Origin: Candidatus Aenigmatarchaeota archaeon
GTDB taxonomy: Archaea > Aenigmatarchaeota > Aenigmatarchaeia > QMZP01 > JAFGSV01
Reading direction: 5' to 3'
Length of the DNA: 41,549 nt
Assembly: GCA_021163005.1 (NCBI GenBank)
Contig: JAGGXP010000024.1
Location: forward strand, 1 to 41,549
Part shown: positions 37,401 through 41,549 of the stretch, in pieces
How the letters are laid out: each line of letters opens with the position of its first letter
Numbering within the stretch: the stretch's first letter is position 1
Program-made: the position numbers and the translations under genes
Notes under the pieces: model-generated
The model's database searches: none
What the model was told of the DNA's origin: nothing
Seen by the model: only the letters and a program-made list of their open reading frames with translations

Positions 37401-38213
37401 CGTTATGGGGTTTGCCGTACTGCCCTTTGCCAGGGCTATGAGATAATCCTTTACAGTTGTCTTTACCATATTCCCCGGCGGCTTGTACCTTCCGAATGAA
37501 AGCGAATCTATTTCTGTGGCATCGGAAACCAGTTCGTATATCTGGCTTACCGGACCTTCCACAGGGCCGAAAACAGTCTTTTCAACCCAGTTTGCAGGTA
37601 TCATGTCGTGCGTTTCTATGAAATCCTTTATCCATGCAGGCTCTATGCCGGGCTTGGCGTATATGTCAAGATTGGAGACATCGTGGCTGGTGTGCTTGAA
37701 ATCCTTTATGCCTCTCCTCTCGACCTCATCCCAAAATCCCACCCAGCTGTCAATGCCGTCGTGGCTGAATTTTACAAGCGTAAGGAAATGGGCTGTCGTG
37801 TCCCTTGAAACATCAGACCAGTAGAATGTGCCCTTGTCGCCGGAAAGGAAGCTGTCGGCTTCAACAGGCTCGTAGTCCACGCAGTCCAGAGGCGAGCTGT
37901 CTTTGCACCTGAAAAGGTATATCTTGCTCACCGGGTAAAGTGGATCACGGCCTATAACCTCAATCTTGACCTGCACATTGTTCCAGCGCGAGTCAGCCGG
38001 ATCATGCACTATATCGAATGTTTTTGATACTTTGTCGCTGTAATCAAGGGAAGCACTGACCTTTTCACCTGTCGGCGTGGCTGTGTTGCCGCTGGCTATC
38101 TGCCTGTATATGGAAAGTTCCACAGCCGATGCGGTACTTATGCTCAGTATGAGATAGACGCTGAACACAGTGGCAGCCTTGAGAGCAAATTCTGTCAGCC
38201 TGTCCATGAGCAA
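31449..38213 (-). CDS. Giant 2254-aa modular Cys-rich surface protein with internal hydrophobic segments and PSI-like domains
   Basis: Signal peptide; about ten CGNxxCExGExxxNCCxDCGCP-type modules; internal TM-like segments; CxxYxSCPxCxxxxCAW PSI-like repeats; tail CNSIDNDCYACVDSGCKY. Confidence 0.85.
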   Translation of the reverse strand: MLMDRLTEFALKAATVFSVYLILSISTASAVELSIYRQIASGNTATPTGEKVSASLDYSDKVSKTFDIVHDPADSRWNNVQVKIEVIGRDPLYPVSKIYLFRCKDSSPLDCVDYEPVEADSFLSGDKGTFYWSDVSRDTTAHFLTLVKFSHDGIDSWVGFWDEVERRGIKDFKHTSHDVSNLDIYAKPGIEPAWIKDFIETHDMIPANWVEKTVFGPVEGPVSQIYELVSDATEIDSLSFGRYKPPGNMVKTTVKDYLIALAKGSTANPITFFANQLPVCGENGCEVGENSENCCLDCGCPSDGQTCDATEAYPSGQCHVCGDGTPDAVENSTNCCIDAGCPEGLYCNTDMNVPYGQCVTPQCGNQICEAAEDSSTCPGDCWNTPGKTCADAYGTGYYYDQTMQRCTKAECGENGCEPGETPENCCLDCGCPSGEYCETGNVAAGVCTAPTCGNNECEPGEDYTNCCTDCNDCPADTYTGQLQVCTDNVCHLCGNGHIESPIETQETCCQDTGCNTGYCSVRGSCKESGMGITAVMLPSTLDCTQTGSDVEVKFTLVKGPAFVDEFKSVTYMFENGRYTLSDCQQQSDAYLCRFPISGPNSFQGCFDTGTKNLNFSVVISYFDDRTAKDANEVKYAELTTDLDVEVTKARLRSCNKDGSCDAGMGETPDYCCWDCGCEANGICTASGCIDESQISLTINPEDLPSKNNIDCSPSNTQKGDFTFRSHVQNVPESAIEPFRLINWKLLYDGKTYTAQNIPGFSCTALTDDTGHHTGDVECTMPVSLFPACPDEPPANMDLVLNVLGGGLSAYYPIYEGKNISDDFNLEYVSGLPMCGNGEPNPELGETQQTCCQDMGCPDGEVCTVDASCISKDELDLIVKTDPQTVDCSAESADSIGRKQVKFTATANHMPYSPESNGLEFGDVFIDDRRVGGELYGTCSPLVNSTSYSVYSWECSMPVSQFNPFCWEAKDYKVDYETSIAWFDKAGNRQTKDITKTVSFTIDPARGRQCVIDGACNADIGENTENCCADCGCAGEGNVCTASNECVDENTIGMKVTVTSNALNCQATSSNDDGSELTFDVTMQNLPHNTQFIKWYMTYNGQTFSTPYFTCEQEVDDIDGSPTGTYKCTMPIRNFPACTIGDGETANFGLEAKIYYMDYSGRRHKTEISHDFSVTVGKSGLPLCGNGECNSNLGETSDNCCEDCPCTDSGKICAAPGQGVGDTRCINPELVTLRVSPGHINTKCTLSPGNLGDVFDSGEDYTKNFFMNKWGPVILDYSCTLDEPVKVDVKVNHMPAGAVATDGTFVWSEVPLPPRGGFINNDKLHTYHIMNTEQTADGWTLSLMPNMDNSLVVEALSESSKTIQTTITNITLNIQSVTPQGGTKSVTASSSQRIGTTITAVKNDGLLDYESGLKKVQKSMKKANTLMCLIASVMGLCVACSLMSGKVSNGSPEMPKGLTTDQKNSFMHANSEWDSQLAELDKKLKSGDITKEDYEFEKSKINEFWKNRLDEITKGTVLENTGTSKMDILEQLEGSTTQKTAKNEPSGTSDNKQQTTQPVQSSSGRNDDNKVSGTSDNKQQNMKVVANVKGDSIVSDASGGGSPAASPSSLCGTYKSCPQCVNAGCAWDGRVGSCKSLSQSDNFITDASKCDCSGYESCPSCAGAINQYGQTCAWQSVYGNCVEKSSWEIGITDKYDCAGTTCSSWDNDCESCVSHSPHPQICMFDAEQSTCVDYNQNEYNNYVGVDERYRRFKIDANGCDLVPFYKESVSGGVTAAPVTGMQIWDTGAGVPYAARYPRNYNPAMMMPGGGIFGGIPMNMFTQMSNEMKGFSMKQSKTSGIIAGGLFMLGEMTVMKCDPYFWGAVGGGTLVCALAIKNPKAAQTMAKTCDTIAAVAGLLQILINMQSGMQSYQACMASAQLAMTQRTTSSQNAYDLGMRTTRYYKQMQQCQAQLTQTIDRLSYDLSVYNYQRMAQQEMQETTSGGGLTSALKVDPKCDNSNYMNSNDCIIGPNNPQFRIDYTLPVYGMPNMGMYRVYDPHYPQSHYLYRNYFAGRTTYNRFYTGAYGRSYGYIRVTYQYRYIKDDGTAGPGSTISRDFKIRNNHGSINCYFDRALRGLTCDSTNGDIPQQLPGTCYVPGCDSNARVTGTISVNSYLSGDSYPIARYRFDTGGQVAVNIGHQTATEEEQSEQETECNSIDNDCYACVDSGCKYVPGHQDDLNGHICVKDIPEGVDIGPIDTITTKADCDDYYLSGVS
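33476..33582 (-). repeat. Pair of 29-bp perfect direct repeats, 78-bp period, in frame within the giant ORF
   Basis: TTTGCTGTTTATTGTCAGATGTTCCACTT at 33476-33504 and 33554-33582; encodes SGTSDNKQQ twice. Confidence 0.9.
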
Positions 38214-40132
38214 CCTCCGGTATATGATATTTGACCGTTAGAAATAAGAGATAAACCGTTGCAGTTGTCATAAAGGCTCTTTAGGTTTTCGACATCAGCA
38301 TCTTCAATTCCGCTCAATGATGGTATGTAGACGTAAACATCCTCAGTGTCCGGTGCAGGCGTAAAGATGCCGTTCATAATTCCCAGCACCTCTTCCTCTG
38401 TGTTGAGGCCGGCAGTCACGTTGTATTCATACATCGGAAGCCTGTATATAAACTTACTCGGCTCTGTTGCGGAAAACTGCGTAATGCCGCTTGTGTCAAA
38501 CGGATCGAAGTCTGTTCTCTCCATGTACATCGAGACCTTTTCTCCACTTACGGGAACAGGCGCCTCTGCTGTATACCCGCCAGCAGTCTTTGTCACAGGA
38601 ACCTTGTAGAAGTGGAACGTGTAGCTCTTGCTTTTCGGTATGCTGAATGTGTGGCCGGCAAGTTCTGAGTAGGAAACGGCCTCAGTATAAACATTGTCAT
38701 CGACCTCAACCGTCAGCGAGCCGAGTGCAGTCTTCGGCACCTTTCCTGAGACAAACCCGTCGTTGGCCGTGTTCCCAAGCGGGCAGCCGTCGAATGACAC
38801 CTTGGCACCCTTTACTATGCTCCCGTCAGTATATTTGACCATTATGCTGGCATCTTCCGTTGCCCCTGTCCTGCACCTGTCGTTGTACTGAAGAGACTCA
38901 AGCGTCTGTGGTGCAGGCGGAATCGCGGAAGAGGCAGTACATCCATGACCGACCTGGTTGTTTTCCATAAATACCATTACGGCGAAGTTGAACGGCATCT
39001 TCATGTCATCGTCCCATATGCTCACGACCACGGGATACTTGACGTTGTATGATGCCTGGTACTGGGCTATGGTAAACCCGTTAAGGTACTGGTTTACCGA
39101 ACCGGATGCACGTTTTATCTCAAGCGTTTCGGGTGCCGAGAACTCGGTCCTGTCAAGCCCGTCGTCATCGCCGTAGTAGAACATGACATTGAGGTCATTG
39201 TACGGGTCACTCGCGACATTTTCAGGCGCGTTTTCGCCGCACGCCCTCTGTCCCTCGGGAAGCGATGAATAGTCTATTATAGTCGGTATGAAGCCGAATT
39301 CCATTGAGGTGCCGTCCCAGCCGCTGTAGCGCATGTTGACAAGCCTGCCTTCAGTGTCCGTGGGTATCTGGTAGCCAACTTTCGTGGTTGCGACGGAGTT
39401 TCTTGCGTGCAGTTCCATGCAGTCCCTCAACTGTGTCCATGAGAATGTGTACTGCCTATGGGCGTTGCCCATGCCGAAGGGTATCCAGCAGGGACGCGAG
39501 GATTCCGAAGACTGTGAAAGGGAGCTTATGAGGTTGTTGTCAAGCATCCTGCAGTCCGCCTCCATTATGGCGAAATTCTCGGCGAAGTCTGCTATCCTTC
39601 CCAGCCCGGTGGCGAAATCAATCCTGTACGGCTGCGGAACCTGCGAGCCCTCGAATGTCGTGGGGATGCTCGCCGCCACAACGACCTTGTTGTCATAGAG
39701 TTTTGTCGTCACCTGCATGGCATCCTTGTTGAATGTGGCTGTCCTGCCTCCTATGCTCTGTGTGTCCGGAAGGTTTTCCTCAAGGTATTTCTTCACGCCG
39801 TCGGCAAGGTTCGCTTTTATGTCAGGAATGGCGAACGTGTCGCACATCTGCCAGAACGCTACATTACCGAAGGTGTCAGTGCTGGTGTATCCAAGATACA
39901 TCGAAGAGCCGTCAAGATAGCCGCCGTTCTTGTAAATCTCTGAAACTGTTTCGGAAACGCCCTGCCTCATGACGTCCTTCACGAATGACGCCACGGACTG
40001 CTGTTCCTGCGTCAGGGCGACATTCTCCACAGAAGGCGGGGAAAGAGACGAGTAGCTGTAAAGACCTATCGCCACAGCTATGACCAGCAACCCGAGAATC
40101 AATGCAATTTCTGCCTGAGCCTTCCTTGGCAT
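38195..40132 (-). CDS. Pilin-like N-terminus fused to a large ectodomain (about 645 aa)
   Basis: MPRKAQAEIALILGLLVIAVAIGLYSY: prepilin-like leader with Glu at +5-type position plus hydrophobic helix; long extracytoplasmic beta-rich body. Confidence 0.75.
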   Translation of the reverse strand: MPRKAQAEIALILGLLVIAVAIGLYSYSSLSPPSVENVALTQEQQSVASFVKDVMRQGVSETVSEIYKNGGYLDGSSMYLGYTSTDTFGNVAFWQMCDTFAIPDIKANLADGVKKYLEENLPDTQSIGGRTATFNKDAMQVTTKLYDNKVVVAASIPTTFEGSQVPQPYRIDFATGLGRIADFAENFAIMEADCRMLDNNLISSLSQSSESSRPCWIPFGMGNAHRQYTFSWTQLRDCMELHARNSVATTKVGYQIPTDTEGRLVNMRYSGWDGTSMEFGFIPTIIDYSSLPEGQRACGENAPENVASDPYNDLNVMFYYGDDDGLDRTEFSAPETLEIKRASGSVNQYLNGFTIAQYQASYNVKYPVVVSIWDDDMKMPFNFAVMVFMENNQVGHGCTASSAIPPAPQTLESLQYNDRCRTGATEDASIMVKYTDGSIVKGAKVSFDGCPLGNTANDGFVSGKVPKTALGSLTVEVDDNVYTEAVSYSELAGHTFSIPKSKSYTFHFYKVPVTKTAGGYTAEAPVPVSGEKVSMYMERTDFDPFDTSGITQFSATEPSKFIYRLPMYEYNVTAGLNTEEEVLGIMNGIFTPAPDTEDVYVYIPSLSGIEDADVENLKSLYDNCNGLSLISNGQISYTGGCSWTG

Positions 40133-40174
40133 GATAACCATTATATTATATTTTACATAGTTATCTCTTATAAA

Positions 40175-41506
40175 TCACATATAAGGCTGATATTCATCAC
40201 TGCCCACGTCTTGTGTTACCTTGCTTTTTTTGTAAATGTAAAAAGCACCGGCACCTGCGATAATTCCGGCAGCCGCAATTGCTATGAGCCATGTGGGGAG
40301 AGCAATGCCGCTTTCCGGCATGTCATTAAACTGCCCAGTGTTGTCGATTATCTTGCTGTTGATGTCCTGCCAGTCGTCAAGTGTGGCGTCGCTTTCGTAT
40401 TTCTCCCAAAAATCCGCGGCACTCTGATTTGACAGCGTGCCGTTCTCTGCTGCCCTGCCGGCATCGGACACTGCCTCGTCCACTGTGAGCATGGCTGTCT
40501 CGCTCTTGGACTTCCCGCTTTCATCCTGCACGGTTACCCTCAATGTGAACAGCCTTTTCGTTGTATCAGCAGGAATGACCACGACACCGATAACCCTTTT
40601 CGTGCCGCCTGCTATGGTTATGTCCATGCTGTCCATGTCGCTGTCCAGCCCGTCGCCCTTATCAAGCGCGACCGAGAACACACCAGTCTCTTCAAAGTTT
40701 TCTATTGTCAGGTAGTATGTAGCGGAGCGAATGCCGATTATGTTCCTGTTCTTTGGGGCAAGATTTATGTCAAACCCTGTCCTCTCCTCATTGACATGGA
40801 GAGTCCCTTCCACGCGCTTTGTGCATGAAGGGCTGTCGCAGCCGTTCACACTCCCTGTTATGGCAAACGGGTAGTCGCCCGGCTCTGAAGGTGCATCCAT
40901 ATCTATGTGCACCATTTCTTCCCCAGGCAGCCGGACTGTTGTCATTTCTATGTTCATTGACGGTCCGTTCTCCTTCTCAAGTGAAACGCTTATGTCCATG
41001 TCAGATGAAATTACCAGGTCAGTGGCTGCAGTGCCACCCGCCTTTGCATAAAGCTCCTTTTGGAGCATGTCCATTGTGAATATGTCCGTGTGCTGCTCGG
41101 TGGCTGCGCATGGATTGCTGCTGCTCATGATGATTTCGGCGTCTTCAAACTCGCTGACGCATATGCCGTAGTCGAAGCTCAGGTTCTGCTCCGGTGTTTC
41201 AAGTCTCAGCCTCAGGATGCCCTCATCCCCTTTCTTTCTGTTCTCCGTGCTGAAGCAGATCGGCACAGTGACGGGGTTGGCCGGGCCCGCTATGAAGCTC
41301 GCCCTGTGTATGTCTACCCACGGGTTGTCGGGATAGCCGGGGTCATCTATGTCAAGCGTGTATTCCCCCCTGCCGAGGTCGCCGAATGTTATGGTATCGC
41401 ATAATGTTTTGCCGGCGCCCAGCGCAATGTACACGTTCTGCTGGGCCGATGCAGCAGGCACAGTGGAAAGCGCCAGAAAAGCAAGCATCAGAATAAACCT
41501 TTTCAT
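40175..41506 (-). CDS. Secreted/membrane-anchored beta-sandwich surface protein, paralogue A
   Basis: Signal peptide, C-terminal TM (WLIAIAAAGIIAGAGAFYIYKK). GEYTLDIDDPGYPDNPWVDIHRASFIAGPANPVTVPICFS parallels 30096-31445. Confidence 0.8.
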   Translation of the reverse strand: MKRFILMLAFLALSTVPAASAQQNVYIALGAGKTLCDTITFGDLGRGEYTLDIDDPGYPDNPWVDIHRASFIAGPANPVTVPICFSTENRKKGDEGILRLRLETPEQNLSFDYGICVSEFEDAEIIMSSSNPCAATEQHTDIFTMDMLQKELYAKAGGTAATDLVISSDMDISVSLEKENGPSMNIEMTTVRLPGEEMVHIDMDAPSEPGDYPFAITGSVNGCDSPSCTKRVEGTLHVNEERTGFDINLAPKNRNIIGIRSATYYLTIENFEETGVFSVALDKGDGLDSDMDSMDITIAGGTKRVIGVVVIPADTTKRLFTLRVTVQDESGKSKSETAMLTVDEAVSDAGRAAENGTLSNQSAADFWEKYESDATLDDWQDINSKIIDNTGQFNDMPESGIALPTWLIAIAAAGIIAGAGAFYIYKKSKVTQDVGSDEYQPYM

Positions 41507-41549
41507 GTCATCAATCACCTATCGGCTTGTAGAGGTAGGGGCTCATGTC

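Noticed and set aside
1-41549. CRISPR array, insertion sequence, transposase, integrase or restriction-modification locus
   Set aside because: No regularly spaced repeat-spacer series and no recognisable cas, transposase, recombinase or methyltransferase motifs in the ORF translations.
41507-41549. C-terminus of a further minus-strand gene (…MSPYLYKPIGD*) upstream of paralogue A
   Set aside because: Plausible because of the tight spacing, but only about a dozen codons are in the window, too few to support a feature.

Overview
The window is about 41.5 kb of an archaeal chromosome. Archaeal hallmarks are family-B DNA polymerase, Orc1/Cdc6, a PolD small-subunit (DP1) homologue, thermosome, Pelota, an EndoQ-like PHP protein, DUF63, and a type IV pilus ATPase with class III prepilins. 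The lineage cannot be fixed from sequence alone; a DPANN-like archaeon is plausible but unproven. The left part (1-7.1 kb) is a replication neighbourhood: polB (truncated at the window edge), a TctA-like permease, a DP1-like gene with a collapsed phosphatase domain, cdc6, and two intergenic regions with ORB-like origin elements. Next come a membrane pyrophosphatase, a Tad-like type IV pilus operon with a tandem pilin duplication, a thermosome gene, and an unusual tRNA-Ile(UAU) candidate with two apparent introns beside a truncated tRNA-like copy. The right part (19.4-41.5 kb) is mostly a large set of surface or secreted proteins, interrupted by DUF63 and Pelota. It includes three paralogous lipoproteins, a 1118-aa zinc-ribbon/membrane/ectodomain protein sharing their module, and an operon in which a 2254-aa Cys-rich modular protein and a pilin-like 648-aa protein are bracketed by two paralogous membrane-anchored proteins. 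The best candidates for something undescribed are (i) the phosphatase-dead, shortened DP1, (ii) the surface operon around the 2254-aa protein, (iii) the lipoprotein/zinc-ribbon family, and (iv) the double-intron tRNA locus. All homology calls come from reading motifs; no database search was run.
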